Part shown: positions 9,490 to 19,296 of the stretch, piece by piece | How the letters are laid out: each line of letters opens with the position of its first letter | Numbering within the stretch: position 1 is the first letter of the stretch | NCBI RefSeq assembly: GCF_000182645.1 | Contig: NZ_ACQA01000003.1 | Span: forward strand, 1-64,000 | Direction of reading: 5' to 3' | From: Brucella intermedia LMG 3301 | GTDB lineage: Bacteria; Pseudomonadota; Alphaproteobacteria; Rhizobiales; Rhizobiaceae | DNA: 64,000 nucleotides | Made by a program: the position numbers and the translations under genes | The notes under the pieces: generated by a model | Told to the model about the DNA's origin: nothing | The model's input: only the letters and a program-made list of their open reading frames with translations | The model's database searches: none

Positions 9490-10428
9490 ATGCAGGACAC
9501 CACAATGACCAAGCGCGACAGCCATCCGACCGCAGCCGCGACGATCCAGTTGAAGGACATCAGGAAGAACCTGCCGCTGCGCGTCCTGTCAAAGGCCGAT
9601 TGGGAACATTGGACGACAAGGGGATATGTCATCGTCCGTCAGGCCGTCCCGGCGGCCAATGTTGCGCGTCTTGTCGATCTGCTCTGGGAATTCGACGAAA
9701 AGGACCCGAAAGACCCTTCAACCTGGTATGCGCCGCAGCGGCGCGAGCACAAGATGAAGGAGCTCAACAATACCGGGATGCTGGAAATCTACAATCACCA
9801 GTATCTTTGGGACAATCGTATGGAGCAGCGTGTCTATGACGTCTTTGTCGATATATGGGACAGGGAGGACCTCTGGGTCACCATCGACCGGGCCAACCTC
9901 AATCCGCCAAAGAAGATCAAGGGCAACCCGCACGGCTTCATTCATTGGGACGTGGACACTTCGATCCGGCCTCTGCCAATCGGCGTGCAGGGTGTGCTTA
10001 GCCTGCAGAAGCAGGATGGCGATGTGGGCGGTTTCCAGTGCGTGCCCTATCTGTTCGAGCATTTCGAGGAATGGGTGAAAACACAGCCGGACGACCGCGA
10101 CCCCATGCATCCCGACATGACCGGGCTCGAAGTGGTCAATATCGACATGGAGCCAGGCGACCTGATGATCTTCAATTCGCTGCTGGCGCATGGCGTCAGG
10201 CCGAACCATTCCGACAACCGGGTGCGCATGGCGCAATATATCTCCATGCACCCTGCCGAATGGGAAAACGAGACCGAACGACTGGAACGCATCCGGCTCT
10301 GGCGGGAGCGCGATCATCCAAGGCGCGACGCTTTTCCCGGTGATCCGCGCGAATGGGAAAAACACAACGCCGAGACAGTCGCGCTGACCCTGCTTGGCGA
10401 GAAACTGCTGGGGTTGAAGCGCTGGTGA
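9490..10428 (+). CDS. phytanoyl-CoA dioxygenase (PhyH) family protein
   Basis: A 312-residue Fe(II)/2-oxoglutarate-dependent dioxygenase candidate. The iron triad is visible: H152 and D154 in IHWDVD, and H234 in LLAHGVRPN. R244 in SDNRVRMAQY is in position to bind 2-oxoglutarate. The ATG is preceded by GGGAGAA. Bacterial members oxidise varied substrates such as ectoine or small lipids, and nothing here fixes the choice. The divergent AraC gene with a cupin sensor suggests induction by a sugar-like compound. Confidence 0.82.
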   Translation: MQDTTMTKRDSHPTAAATIQLKDIRKNLPLRVLSKADWEHWTTRGYVIVRQAVPAANVARLVDLLWEFDEKDPKDPSTWYAPQRREHKMKELNNTGMLEIYNHQYLWDNRMEQRVYDVFVDIWDREDLWVTIDRANLNPPKKIKGNPHGFIHWDVDTSIRPLPIGVQGVLSLQKQDGDVGGFQCVPYLFEHFEEWVKTQPDDRDPMHPDMTGLEVVNIDMEPGDLMIFNSLLAHGVRPNHSDNRVRMAQYISMHPAEWENETERLERIRLWRERDHPRRDAFPGDPREWEKHNAETVALTLLGEKLLGLKRW

Positions 10429-10484
10429 GAAAACCCGCACGTCAGCATCGCGCCCTCACGGCGCCTGCGACACTGGCTGAACCT

Positions 10485-10514
10485 GAAGCGCGGTGCCTGC
10501 GGGCGCCGCGCTTC
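10485..10514. terminator. shared hairpin between convergent phyH-like gene and xfp
   Basis: A 13-base stem GAAGCGCGGTGCC/GGCGCCGCGCTTC (one G-T pair) with a four-base loop sits in the 99-base space between two convergent genes. It could end both transcripts, although T runs are poor on either side. Confidence 0.55.
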
Positions 10515-10527
10515 TTCGCGCGGTTGC

Positions 10528-12906
10528 TTACAGCCGTGCGTCCCATTTCCAATCCCGGATTTCCGGCATGTCTTCGCCATGTTCCCGCACGTAACGTTTG
10601 TGAAGAACCAGCTTTTCCTCGAACGTGGCGATCAAAGGACCCGCCACGTCATTGCCGATTGGCAGCCGCCTGACAGCCGCCATGGCCAGATGAAACCGGT
10701 CCAGTTCGTTCAGCACCGTCATGTCGAAAGGCGTGGTCGTGGTTCCCTGTTCGATAAAGCCGTGCACGTGGAAATTGGAATGGTTGGTGCGTTTATAGAC
10801 CAGCCGGTGAATGAGATAGGGATAACCGTGGTAAGCAAAGATGACGGGCCGGTTGGTCGTGAAGATGCGGTCGAACTCGTCGTCGGCAATGCCGTGCGGA
10901 TGGTGTTGCGGTGATTGCAGAACCATCAGGTCCACGACATTGACGACGCGGATGCGCAGATGCGGCAGGGACTGGCGCAGGAGAGAAACAGCGGCGAGAA
11001 CTTCCATCGTTGGCACATCACCCGCGCAGGCCATCACGATGTCGGGTTCCAGACCGTCCTCGGTTCCGGCCCAGTCCCATATGCCGAGACCGGCTTCGCA
11101 ATGGCGCACGGCCTCGTCTATCGACAGCCATTGCGGTTCAGGCTGTTTTCCCGCCACGATGACGTTGATGCGATCCCAGGTTTTAAGGCAGTGATCGGCA
11201 ACCCACAGCAGCGTGTTGGCGTCCGGGGGAAAATAGACGCGGATGATATCGGCGCTCTTATTGGCCACCAGATCGACAAAGCCCGGGTCCTGATGGGAAA
11301 AGCCGTTATGATCCTGACGCCAGACATGAGAGGTCAGAAGATAGTTGAGCGATGAAATCGGTTTTCGCCATTTCAGTTCGCGCGCGACCTGCAACCATTT
11401 TGCATGCTGGTTGAACATGGAATCGACAATATGGATGAAGGCTTCGTAGCAGGAGAAAAACCCGTGCCTTCCGGTCAGCAGATAGCCCTCCAGCCAGCCC
11501 TGACACAGATTCTCGCTCAATACTTCCATGATGCGGCCATCGGCCGACAGATGGTCGTCTATGTCTAAGGTTTCAGCCATCCACACGCGGTCGCTGGCAT
11601 CGAAGACCGCGCCGAGACGGTTTGAAGCGGTCTCATCGGGACCGAAGACACGGAAATTCTTCTCCCGCTCGTTCAGCTTCAGCACGTCGCGCAGATATTC
11701 ACCGAGTATTTTGGTGGATTGCCCTTCCAGCGCTCCCGGTTCGGTGACCTCGACGGCATATTGCCGGAAGTCGGGCGTGTGCAGTTCCTTGCGAAGCAAG
11801 CCGCCATTTGCATGCGGGCCGGCCCCCATGCGCCGTTCGCCCTGCGGCGCGAGCGCGCGCAGTTCGGGCTTCAGCGCACCTTTTTCGTCAAACAGGTCCT
11901 CCGGGTCATAGCTTTTCATCCAGTTTTCAAGAATTTTGCGATGCGCATCATTTTCGCGGCAATTAGCGACGGGAACCTGATGCGATCGCCAGTAATTCTC
12001 TACGATCAGCCCGTCGACCTCCTTCGGGCCGGTCCAACCTTTCGGGCTTCGCAGAATGATCATGGGCCAGCGGGGGCGCTCCGGTGATTTCACATCGGCA
12101 CTTCGCTTTATCGTCTCGACCCGGGCGAAGATCGCATCGAGGGTTGCTGCCATCTGTTGGTGCATGGCCTCGGGTTCGCTGCCCTCGACGAAGAACGGCT
12201 CATAGCCATAGCCCCTGAAGAGACTGGTGAGGTCGTCATCGGAAAGGCGGGCGAGGATGGTGGGATTTGCGATTTTATAGCCGTTCAGATGAAGGATCGG
12301 CAGCACGGCGCCGTCGCGTGCGGGATTGAGAAACTTGTTGGAATGCCACGAGGCGGCAAGGGTTCCCGTTTCCGCCTCTCCATCGCCGACCACACAGGCG
12401 ACCACCAGATCAGGATTGTCGAAAGCGGCGCCATAGGCGTGCACAAGCGCATATCCCAGCTCGCCGCCCTCATGGATCGAGCCCGGGGTTTCCGGCGCGA
12501 CATGGCTTGGTATGCCGCCGGGAAAGGAAAACTGCCGGAACAGTTTGCGCATTCCTGCCTCATCCTCGCTCACGCCCGGATAGATTTCAGAATAGGAACC
12601 TTCCAGATAGGTGTTCGCTACCATGCCCGGTCCACCGTGCCCCGGCCCGCATATGTAGATTATGTTGGCATTTCTTTCCCGAATGATGCGATTGAGGTGC
12701 GCGTAAATGAAATTCAGGCCGGGCGTCGTCCCCCAGTGGCCGAGCAGTCGTGGCTTGATATGCTCAGGTTCCAGCGGTTTGCGCAGCAGGGGATTGTCCA
12801 TCAGGTAGATCTGCCCCACCGAAAGATAGTTCGCCGCTTTCCAGTAGCGATCGATCAGCGCGAGCTGCTGAGGTGCCAGGGGGCCTTGGGCCGGTGCTTT
12901 GGTCAT
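10528..12906 (-). CDS. xfp: xylulose-5-phosphate/fructose-6-phosphate phosphoketolase
   Basis: A 792-residue thiamine-diphosphate enzyme that splits xylulose 5-phosphate or fructose 6-phosphate into acetyl phosphate and an aldose phosphate. Family signatures are [14 protein letters not shown] and the TPP site [10 protein letters not shown], plus GHGGPGM near residue 78. Length is normal for the family. The ATG at 12906 has AAGGAG upstream; a longer open frame to 13101 lies inside ackA and is not used. It is the second gene of an ackA-xfp operon (22-base gap), which turns acetyl phosphate into acetate and ATP. Confidence 0.96.
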   Translation of the reverse strand: MTKAPAQGPLAPQQLALIDRYWKAANYLSVGQIYLMDNPLLRKPLEPEHIKPRLLGHWGTTPGLNFIYAHLNRIIRERNANIIYICGPGHGGPGMVANTYLEGSYSEIYPGVSEDEAGMRKLFRQFSFPGGIPSHVAPETPGSIHEGGELGYALVHAYGAAFDNPDLVVACVVGDGEAETGTLAASWHSNKFLNPARDGAVLPILHLNGYKIANPTILARLSDDDLTSLFRGYGYEPFFVEGSEPEAMHQQMAATLDAIFARVETIKRSADVKSPERPRWPMIILRSPKGWTGPKEVDGLIVENYWRSHQVPVANCRENDAHRKILENWMKSYDPEDLFDEKGALKPELRALAPQGERRMGAGPHANGGLLRKELHTPDFRQYAVEVTEPGALEGQSTKILGEYLRDVLKLNEREKNFRVFGPDETASNRLGAVFDASDRVWMAETLDIDDHLSADGRIMEVLSENLCQGWLEGYLLTGRHGFFSCYEAFIHIVDSMFNQHAKWLQVARELKWRKPISSLNYLLTSHVWRQDHNGFSHQDPGFVDLVANKSADIIRVYFPPDANTLLWVADHCLKTWDRINVIVAGKQPEPQWLSIDEAVRHCEAGLGIWDWAGTEDGLEPDIVMACAGDVPTMEVLAAVSLLRQSLPHLRIRVVNVVDLMVLQSPQHHPHGIADDEFDRIFTTNRPVIFAYHGYPYLIHRLVYKRTNHSNFHVHGFIEQGTTTTPFDMTVLNELDRFHLAMAAVRRLPIGNDVAGPLIATFEEKLVLHKRYVREHGEDMPEIRDWKWDARL

Positions 12907-12928
12907 TCTCTGTCTCCTTCGCGGATGG

Positions 12929-14134
12929 TTACGCAGATGCGGCGGGCGCTGTAACTGCGGGGTTCCGAAGAGCGTCCAGCGTTTCGGCGGCGATAATCTG
13001 TTCCTCGTCGGTAGCAAACACGAAGGCCGCTGCCGGCGAGGTTGGGCGCGTGATCCGGAAAGCATTGTTTTTGTTGGCGGCAGCGTCGATTTCAAAACCA
13101 AGCCAGGAAAGACGCTCGCAGACCGCCTCTCGGATTGCGGGCTGGTGCTCCCCGATACCGGCGGTGAAGATCAAGGCATCCAGTCCGCCGAGCGTCGCGG
13201 CGAGCCTGCATATTTCACCGGCAATGCGCGCGGTGAAAATGTCGATGGCTTCCCGGGCACGGGCATCATCGCTTGCGAGCAGGTCGCGTGTATCGCTGCT
13301 TATCCCGGACAATCCGAGAAGGCCGGAGCGATGATAAAGCAGGTCGGCAAGCGCATCCGCCTGCATGTTTTCCTGCTGCAACAAATGAAGGAGAACGCCG
13401 GGATCGATGGTTCCGCAACGGGTCGCCATCGGAATGCCGTCAAGCGTGGAAAAGCTCATGCTGGTGTCGACGCTTTTGCCGCCGTCCATGGCGCACAGGC
13501 TTGCCCCGCTTCCCAGATGTGCGGCGACGATCCTCCCGCCAGCAAGCTCCGGCACTCGTCGGGAAAAGTTCGCGATGATGGATTTGTAGGACAAGCCGTG
13601 AAAGCCATATCGCTTTATTCCGCGTTCGTGGAGGGCGATGGGAACCGCAAAACGCCTGATCTTGTCCGGTATGGTCTGGTGGAAGGCGGTATCGAAGGAG
13701 GCCGCCTGCGGAAGATGGGGGAGGAGTTTCCGGACGGCCTTTATCAGAGCTGTGCTTTTGGGCTGGTGGAGCGGCGCGTAAATGGAAAGGCTCTCGATGG
13801 CTTCGATATGTTTGTCGTCTAACAAGACCGGCCCGGCGAATTGATCCCCGCCAAAGACGACGCGGTGACCGACGCCGAGAATGTTGCCGGGGCTGATATG
13901 ATCGGACAATCGTGCGAACAGTTCTTCCAGAATGCTGACGATATTCCCGGCATCCGCAGATGCCAGGGCAATGTCGAGGTTCCCGCTTTCACCGCGCAAT
14001 CGAAAGGTCACGGGAGATTCGTTCAGATCAATCTCGCCCCGCGCCCGTTTTCGGAGTTGCTGTCCGTCAAAGGCGAAGGTGCCGATCTTGACGGTCGACG
14101 AACCGGCATTGAACGTAACAAGCTGCTTGTGCAC
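12929..14134 (-). CDS. ackA: acetate kinase
   Basis: A 401-residue acetokinase (acetyl phosphate + ADP to acetate + ATP). It opens with [13 protein letters not shown], the phosphate-binding start of the family, and carries [32 protein letters not shown] and FTAGIGEHQ, the usual AckA blocks. It precedes xfp on the same strand with a 22-base gap. The pair supports a phosphoketolase route for pentose or hexose phosphates with ATP recovery. Confidence 0.96.
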   Translation of the reverse strand: MHKQLVTFNAGSSTVKIGTFAFDGQQLRKRARGEIDLNESPVTFRLRGESGNLDIALASADAGNIVSILEELFARLSDHISPGNILGVGHRVVFGGDQFAGPVLLDDKHIEAIESLSIYAPLHQPKSTALIKAVRKLLPHLPQAASFDTAFHQTIPDKIRRFAVPIALHERGIKRYGFHGLSYKSIIANFSRRVPELAGGRIVAAHLGSGASLCAMDGGKSVDTSMSFSTLDGIPMATRCGTIDPGVLLHLLQQENMQADALADLLYHRSGLLGLSGISSDTRDLLASDDARAREAIDIFTARIAGEICRLAATLGGLDALIFTAGIGEHQPAIREAVCERLSWLGFEIDAAANKNNAFRITRPTSPAAAFVFATDEEQIIAAETLDALRNPAVTAPAASA

Positions 14135-14445
14135 GCGCGGCCACTCCCTTGTTCGGGGCTGATGCGTAACAAGATAGGGGATTGTTTCGGGCTGGCGATA
14201 TGTCCGGCGCAGAACATCAGGCTGATTCCGGCACGTCCGATCGGCACGCGCCTAGCTGCACAGATGCGCGATCAAGACACGCTGAAACTTTCTGTTACAA
14301 CTTTATAGGGAACAAAACCGCTTCATCTTCATTTACTTCGAGCGTTTGTCCGGGAATCACCGGATGATTTGCTGTGTCCAGGTTTCCGATCGTCCTAAGT
14401 CGGGAGTTTGGGGGCATATCGATTTTTCAACGATTGGAGTTCGTG
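14135..14445. other. intergenic region between ackA and a DUF3597 gene
   Basis: These 311 bases separate divergent genes and must hold both promoters. I see no RNA gene, repeat or convincing promoter motif. GGAG lies about eight bases before the ATG at 14446. Confidence 0.5.
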
Positions 14446-14847
14446 ATGGGGATTTTCGACAAGATTAAGAACGCCATTTGGGGAGAGGCGCAGGCTGCAA
14501 CGCCTTCCACGGAAACCGCTGCTTCGCCAGCGCCGACGCCAACCGCATCGCCGAGCGCTGCCGCTCCGGCACAGTCGGCACCCGCTGCTGCGGGCAGCGT
14601 CGACGTAGGCGCTATTCTTGATGCCGCCGTTGCCAAAAGCGGCCAGAAGCTCAACTGGAAGACTTCGATCGTCGATCTGATGAAGGCTCTTGGCCTCGAC
14701 AGCAGCCTGGAGCACCGCAAGGAACTTGCCAAGGAACTGGGCTATACCGGTGACACGGGTGATTCCGCGACCATGAATGTCTGGCTGCACAAGCAGGTCA
14801 TTCAGAAACTGAAGGATAACGGCGGCAAGGTGCCCGCCGGACTGTAA
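14446..14847 (+). CDS. DUF3597 domain-containing protein
   Basis: A 133-residue protein of unknown function. It begins MGIFDKIKNAIWG, followed by an Ala/Pro/Thr-rich linker (about residues 20-53) and a conserved C-terminal DUF3597 domain starting VDVGAILDAAVAKSGQKLNW. The domain resembles LysM-linked small proteins of Rhizobiales but no catalytic residues are evident. The ATG at 14446 is chosen because GGAG precedes it and the family starts with MGIF. It is followed 15 bases later by a small stress-type membrane protein. Confidence 0.8.
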   Translation: MGIFDKIKNAIWGEAQAATPSTETAASPAPTPTASPSAAAPAQSAPAAAGSVDVGAILDAAVAKSGQKLNWKTSIVDLMKALGLDSSLEHRKELAKELGYTGDTGDSATMNVWLHKQVIQKLKDNGGKVPAGL

Positions 14848-14862
14848 TCAGGAGGGTTCTCG

Positions 14863-15111
14863 ATGGGAAGCGCAGGAATAGGCTGGATTGCGGCAATCAT
14901 CATCGGCGGTCTGGCCGGCTGGATTGCCTCCAATTTCATGAACAGCAATACCGGGATATTCATGAATATCATTCTCGGTATCATCGGCGCAGCCGTAGCG
15001 AGTTTTATCTTCGGATTGCTCGGTGTTTCGTTCGGCGGCTGGCTGGGCTATCTGATCGCGGGCTTCATCGGCGCCTGTATATTGATATGGGCTGGTCGAT
15101 TGATAAGTTAG
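14863..15111 (+). CDS. GlsB/YeaQ/YmgE family stress response membrane protein
   Basis: An 82-residue, very hydrophobic protein with three predicted membrane segments. It has the glycine-rich GGLAGWIAS and NIILGIIGAAVASFIFGLLG blocks of the transglycosylase-associated (GlsB/YeaQ) family. Members are induced by acid or osmotic stress in several bacteria; the molecular role is unknown. AGGAGG lies ahead of the ATG, and a strong terminator follows immediately. Confidence 0.88.
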   Translation: MGSAGIGWIAAIIIGGLAGWIASNFMNSNTGIFMNIILGIIGAAVASFIFGLLGVSFGGWLGYLIAGFIGACILIWAGRLIS

Positions 15112-15112
15112 G

Positions 15113-15138
15113 AAAAAGGCGCCGAAAGGCGCCTTTTT
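15113..15138 (+). terminator. rho-independent terminator after GlsB-like gene
   Basis: A perfect 11-base stem AAAAAGGCGCC/GGCGCCTTTTT with a GAAA tetraloop begins two bases after the stop codon. It is near symmetrical and could also stop the convergent phosphatase gene. Confidence 0.92.
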
Positions 15139-15157
15139 CTTTCGCAGGCTGATGTGG

Positions 15158-15766
15158 TCACATCGATGATGCCGTCGACGGTGAAGCCGGTATCGCCATC
15201 TGAAGCTCGGCCTGACGGCCCAGCCTTGTCATCCATTCCGTAAATTGCGGGTTGCGTTCGATCTGGCGGCCGTAATGCCTGCGCAATGCGTCGGTCAGTT
15301 CGCCTTTACGCCCAAGCTGCTCGTCGGCAAAGCCGATCATCTGTGAATTCGGCCAGGCCTGCGGGCGAATGGCGACAAGGCGCGCAAAAAGGTTTTCAGC
15401 GTTTTCGTCGGGATTGCCCTGCGCCATGAGCGAAACCATGGCCGCCGTCGAACGCGACACGCCCATATGGCAATGGACCAGCAGGTGGCGCGGCGCTTCC
15501 CCGTTCTGTGCAGCGAGGAAGTCCGAGCCGAACTGGAGGATCGAGCTCATATGATCCGGCGTTGGCATTGTGTGATTGTCGGCGGCATTGATGATGTCGT
15601 GAAAGCGCAACGTCACGCGATGATGCTGCTCGAAAGTCTGAAACGCATCCAGTTCGGGAAGGTCTGGATCGACCAGCGACAGAACATGGGTGACCTTTCG
15701 CGCTCGCTGCCCGGCCAGTTCCTCAATCCCGCACACCGTCAGCTGCGGGGCAAATTGCACGCTCAT
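15158..15766 (-). CDS. dual-specificity/tyrosine phosphatase-like protein
   Basis: A 202-residue cysteine phosphatase. The P-loop HCHMGVSRS (about residues 97-105) matches the HCx5R(S/T) signature with Cys as nucleophile, and an upstream DIINAADNH segment may supply the general acid. The start at 15766 is preceded by AAGGAG; a seven-residue longer version lacks this. No signal peptide is seen, so it should be cytoplasmic. Its substrate is unknown. It stands alone between the GlsB terminator and a repeat. Confidence 0.85.
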   Translation of the reverse strand: MSVQFAPQLTVCGIEELAGQRARKVTHVLSLVDPDLPELDAFQTFEQHHRVTLRFHDIINAADNHTMPTPDHMSSILQFGSDFLAAQNGEAPRHLLVHCHMGVSRSTAAMVSLMAQGNPDENAENLFARLVAIRPQAWPNSQMIGFADEQLGRKGELTDALRRHYGRQIERNPQFTEWMTRLGRQAELQMAIPASPSTASSM

Positions 15767-15958
15767 GCCAGTCTCCTTGAATTCCATTTATGCCGCCTGC
15801 CTTGATGACCCTATGATGGTGTCAATCAGTCCACGGGATTGGAGCATTTTCTTGACGCTCAATCCAGCTTCTATCCGGGGCTCCCATGGCGTGAGCAGTA
15901 GCGGGGACAACCCCCCGGGCTTGCAGCTCGGGGCTTTTACAATTCTCGGCGGAGCCTA

Positions 15959-16054
15959 AAGCATGTCTCCCAAAAGTGGGAACCGGTTTTGGGATAAAGA
16001 CATGCACGAAAGCTTAAAGCGTGTTTTGTGAATATGATAAATGCGACACGCTTT
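15959..16054. repeat. dispersed palindromic intergenic repeat
   Basis: Two nested palindromes fill the space upstream of the phosphatase and downstream of pit. The outer pair is GCATGTCT/AGACATGC with inner CCCAAAA/TTTTGGG, followed by AAAGCGTGT/ACACGCTTT. The layout resembles the repeats at 2541 and 41853, so it is probably a member of the same or a related family. Confidence 0.6.
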
Positions 16055-16065
16055 AGCTCGCTGAA

Positions 16066-17556
16066 TCAGGAATTCCCCACGGGCAACTGGTTCAGCAAGG
16101 CAAACAGAATGGCCGACAGAATTGCGGCAGCGGGAACCGTTACCACCCAGGCTGCGGCAATCGTCAGCGCGTGAGAACGGCGAACCAGCTTGCGGCGGCG
16201 ACGCTCTTCAACCGGGATGGATTCAAGCGGCAGGGCCTGGCGCGCCTTTTTCAGCCGGCGTTCCGTATCCCATTCGCGAAAGAATCCGACGCCGAAGATC
16301 GCACCAATGGCGATGTGGGTTGAACTGACCGGCAATCCCAGCCAACTGGCGAGAATGACGGTGATCGCGGCGGAAAGCGACACGCAATAGGCCCGCATCG
16401 GGTTCAGCTTGGTGATCTGATTGCCAACCATCCGGATGAGCTTCGGACCGAACAGGCACAGGCCGAACGAAATGCCACAAGCGCCGATCAGCATGACCCA
16501 GAGCGGAATCTCGACACCGTCAATCAACGTGCCCGTCTGCGATGTCTGAACAATCGCCGCAAGCGGACCGACCGCATTGGCCACGTCATTTGCACCATGG
16601 GCGAAGCTAAGCAACGCCGCCGAAACAACCAGCGGAATGCTGAACAGGACTTTCAGCGATTTGTTGCGGTTTTCGAGCCCCTGCGACTGGCGGCGAATGA
16701 CCGGGATCAAGGTTAGCCAGCTTGCAAGCCCGAAAGCCAGCCCGATGGCGAGAGCGACCTCGATCGATACATCGACCAGCTGCTTCAGCCCCTTCATGAT
16801 CAGATAGGTTGCAAAGGTGCCAGCCATCAGACCGACAAGAATGGGCACCCAAACGCGGGCAGCGGCAATCTTATCCGCGCGGTAGACGATACGGGCTTTG
16901 ATCAGCCAGAGAAAACCGGCGGCTATGATCGCACCCAGCACCGGCGAGATAACCCAGCTTGCCGCGATTGCGGCCATCTGCGACCAGTTCACCGCTCCAA
17001 AGCCAGCCGCAACGATACCCGCCCCGACGACGCCTCCGACAACCGCATGGGTGGTTGAAACGGGAGCGCCGATCCAGGTGGCAAGATTGACCCAGAGCGC
17101 CGAGGCGAGCAACGCCGCCATCATCGCCCAGATGAACATGACCGGGGTTGCGAGCGTATCGGGCGCAATGATGCCGGTCGCCACCGTCGAGACGACATCG
17201 GCCCCGGCAATGAGCGCACCCGCACTTTCAAAAATGGCAGCAATCGCAATCGCACCGCCCATGCTCAGCGCATTGGCCCCGACAGCGGGTCCCATATTGT
17301 TGGCAACGTCATTGGCGCCGATATTCAACGCCATGTAAGCGCCGAAGACGGCTGCGGCGACAACGATGAACATCTGGCTGGAATGACCCAGCAGCATCGC
17401 CGCTCCAAGCCCGGCAAGCATGATGAATACAAGAGCGATGCCGGGCGCCACGAGCGGACGGGAGACGTAGCTCGCCGCCGTTTCCAGCTTGACGAAGCGG
17501 CCAAGGTCGCGATCAAGAGTCTCCAGATGCCGAGCTTCGAGATCTTCGTTTGCCAT
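16066..17556 (-). CDS. pit: inorganic phosphate transporter, PiT family
   Basis: A 496-residue, roughly 10-12-segment phosphate:cation symporter. Both halves carry the PiT signature: GANDVANNMGPAVG (about residue 80) and GANDVANAVGPL (about residue 325). The paired APVSTTH and LPVSSTH motifs are also present. A polar loop of about 50 residues precedes the last two membrane segments. A Pho-box-like direct repeat lies 61 bases upstream, suggesting PhoB control; in rhizobia Pit is the low-affinity system used under phosphate sufficiency. Confidence 0.95.
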   Translation of the reverse strand: MANEDLEARHLETLDRDLGRFVKLETAASYVSRPLVAPGIALVFIMLAGLGAAMLLGHSSQMFIVVAAAVFGAYMALNIGANDVANNMGPAVGANALSMGGAIAIAAIFESAGALIAGADVVSTVATGIIAPDTLATPVMFIWAMMAALLASALWVNLATWIGAPVSTTHAVVGGVVGAGIVAAGFGAVNWSQMAAIAASWVISPVLGAIIAAGFLWLIKARIVYRADKIAAARVWVPILVGLMAGTFATYLIMKGLKQLVDVSIEVALAIGLAFGLASWLTLIPVIRRQSQGLENRNKSLKVLFSIPLVVSAALLSFAHGANDVANAVGPLAAIVQTSQTGTLIDGVEIPLWVMLIGACGISFGLCLFGPKLIRMVGNQITKLNPMRAYCVSLSAAITVILASWLGLPVSSTHIAIGAIFGVGFFREWDTERRLKKARQALPLESIPVEERRRRKLVRRSHALTIAAAWVVTVPAAAILSAILFALLNQLPVGNS

Positions 17557-17616
17557 GATTTACTCTTGATTTCTTACGCAGCGCACCGGGTTACGCGGTC
17601 GCGGGGGGATTGATCC

Positions 17617-17634
17617 ATTACAGGAATGTGACAG
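17617..17634 (-). promoter_or_regulatory. Pho-box-like site upstream of pit
   Basis: On the minus strand the sequence reads CTGTCAC-ATTC-CTGTAAT, two copies of CTGTCAT spaced 11 bases apart with one mismatch each. This is the layout of a PhoB binding site, 61 bases before the pit start. In this family PhoB may repress rather than activate pit. Confidence 0.6.
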
Positions 17635-17899
17635 GTGTTTAAATGCGGCCATTTTCAAAAGTCAATGATTCGAGTCTGGGCCGTTTGCAAGGAATCCAGT
17701 CTCCCCAGGCTTCTGCCATCGGCGCTCGTTCGGTTTCCCAATCCTGTCACCCGTTCATTCAGATCAGCGGGGATAACGGCCCGGACGTTCCGCAGTGCGA
17801 TGGCGATCGATAATCATGGAGGATGATGTGGACGGACGCAGACAGGTCGTTCGGGCATCCTGGGAACGATATGCTTCGGTCTTGCGCGGGAAGGGGAAG

Positions 17900-18104
17900 C
17901 CGGAACTAATTTGATGCACGACCTTGTTTTGAACAAGATGTGCGCCTATATGGCTGTCATAGGCATTGCTTAAGAGCGCTGGAACGCGTCTGTCGCTCGC
18001 AATAGCCTTCATCGCTTGATGCTTTTGACCACGGATGTACTGGCACTGGTAGTAAAGCGATGATCAGGAAGGTCGGTGCGTTTTCGCCCCGGCCTTTTTT
18101 GTTG
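17900..18104 (+). ncRNA. possible small RNA ending at an orphan terminator
   Basis: The 616 bases between pit and glnII (17557-18172) hold no convincing gene. A hairpin at 18069-18096 (AAGGTCGGTGCG-TTTT-CGCCCCGGCCTT, one mismatch) runs into six T on the plus strand, yet no plus-strand gene lies upstream. An unannotated transcript ending there is the simplest explanation. The start is a guess; only the terminator is directly supported. Confidence 0.3.
18069..18100 (+). terminator. orphan rho-independent terminator
   Basis: A GC-rich stem with a TTTT loop followed by TTTTTT. It is oriented plus, while both neighbouring genes run minus, so it serves no known gene here. Confidence 0.65.
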
Positions 18105-18172
18105 TTTGCGGTTTTCCGAGAAACCCAACCACCGGCCCGCTGAATTCCTCCACCGGGCCGTTCGTCTGGAAA

Positions 18173-19213
18173 TCAGGCAGCGAGTGCTTCGTCTTCCGAG
18201 GTCGGGACTTCAGAAATCGTCTTCAGGACCTGCGAAGCGATCTGGTATGGGCAGCCCTGTGAATTCGGGCGGCGATCTTCGAGATAACCGCGATATCCAT
18301 CCCTCACGAAGGAGTGTGGAACGCGGATCGAGGCGCCGCGGTCGGCAACGCCATAGGAGAACTTGTTCCACGGAGCGGTTTCGTGCTTGCCGGTCAGGCG
18401 CATGTGGTTGTCCGGGCCGTAAACGTCGATATGGTCCTGCAAATTCTTCTCGAACTGCGCCATGAGGGCTTCGAAATAATCCTTGCCGCCCACTTCACGC
18501 ATGTATCTGGTCGAGAAGTTGCAGTGCATGCCCGAGCCGTTCCAGTCGGTATCGCCGAGCGGCTTGCAGTGGAACTCGATGTCGATTTCGTACTGCTCGC
18601 AAAGACGAAGCAGGAGGTAACGGGCGATCCACATCTGGTCTGCGGCGTTTTTAGAACCCTTGCCGAAAATCTGGAATTCCCACTGGCCCTTGGCCACTTC
18701 CGCATTGATGCCTTCGTGATTGATGCCCGCATCCAGGCAGAGATCGAGATGCTCCTCGACGATCTTGCGGGCGATGGAACCGACATTCTTGTAGCCGACG
18801 CCGGTGTAATACGGTCCTTGCGGGGCGGGGAAACCCTGTTCCGGGAAGCCGAGCGGACGACCGTCCTTGTAGAAGAAATATTCCTGCTCGAAGCCGAACC
18901 ATGCATCATCGTCTTCAAGGACGGTTGCACGGCTGTTGGACGGATGCGGCGTGATGCCATCCGGCATCATGACTTCGCACATCACGAGAGCGCCGTTCTT
19001 GCGGGCAGGATCGGGATAGATCGCGACCGGCTTCAACACGCAATCCGAGCTGCGGCCTTCAGCCTGCATCGTGGAAGAACCATCGAAACCCCAGAGCGGC
19101 AGTTGGTCGAGCGTCGGGAAAGCATCGAATTCCTTGATCTGCGTCTTGCCGCGCAGTCCGGCAGCAGGGGTGCATCCATCGAGCCAAATGTATTCGAGCT
19201 TGTACTTGGTCAT
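18173..19213 (-). CDS. glnII: glutamine synthetase type II (eukaryote-like)
   Basis: A 346-residue GSII (ATP + glutamate + ammonia to glutamine). It is much shorter than type I GlnA and lacks the adenylylation loop. Family landmarks are EYIWLDG near the start, LPLWGFDGSST, WFGFEQEYFFY, GQWEFQIFG and the C-terminal RRPNSQGCPYQIASQV. GSII is typical of Rhizobiales beside GlnA. The start at 19213 follows AGAGAG. Regulation by nitrogen status is strongly suggested by a sigma-54 promoter 84 bases upstream. Confidence 0.97.
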   Translation of the reverse strand: MTKYKLEYIWLDGCTPAAGLRGKTQIKEFDAFPTLDQLPLWGFDGSSTMQAEGRSSDCVLKPVAIYPDPARKNGALVMCEVMMPDGITPHPSNSRATVLEDDDAWFGFEQEYFFYKDGRPLGFPEQGFPAPQGPYYTGVGYKNVGSIARKIVEEHLDLCLDAGINHEGINAEVAKGQWEFQIFGKGSKNAADQMWIARYLLLRLCEQYEIDIEFHCKPLGDTDWNGSGMHCNFSTRYMREVGGKDYFEALMAQFEKNLQDHIDVYGPDNHMRLTGKHETAPWNKFSYGVADRGASIRVPHSFVRDGYRGYLEDRRPNSQGCPYQIASQVLKTISEVPTSEDEALAA

Positions 19214-19296
19214 CGGCTAGTCTCTCTGTCATCCTCGGTTGATCGATCACCACAAGTCATGCGGTGTCGCGCGGCTCGGTGTTCGATTTTAGAGAA

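Noticed and set aside
8835-9839. A 334-codon plus-strand frame opposite the AraC gene
   Set aside because: It overlaps both AraC (antisense) and the PhyH gene in another frame, and shows no domain.
12899-13822. A 307-codon plus-strand frame opposite ackA
   Set aside because: AckA on the minus strand has all family motifs; the antisense frame has none.
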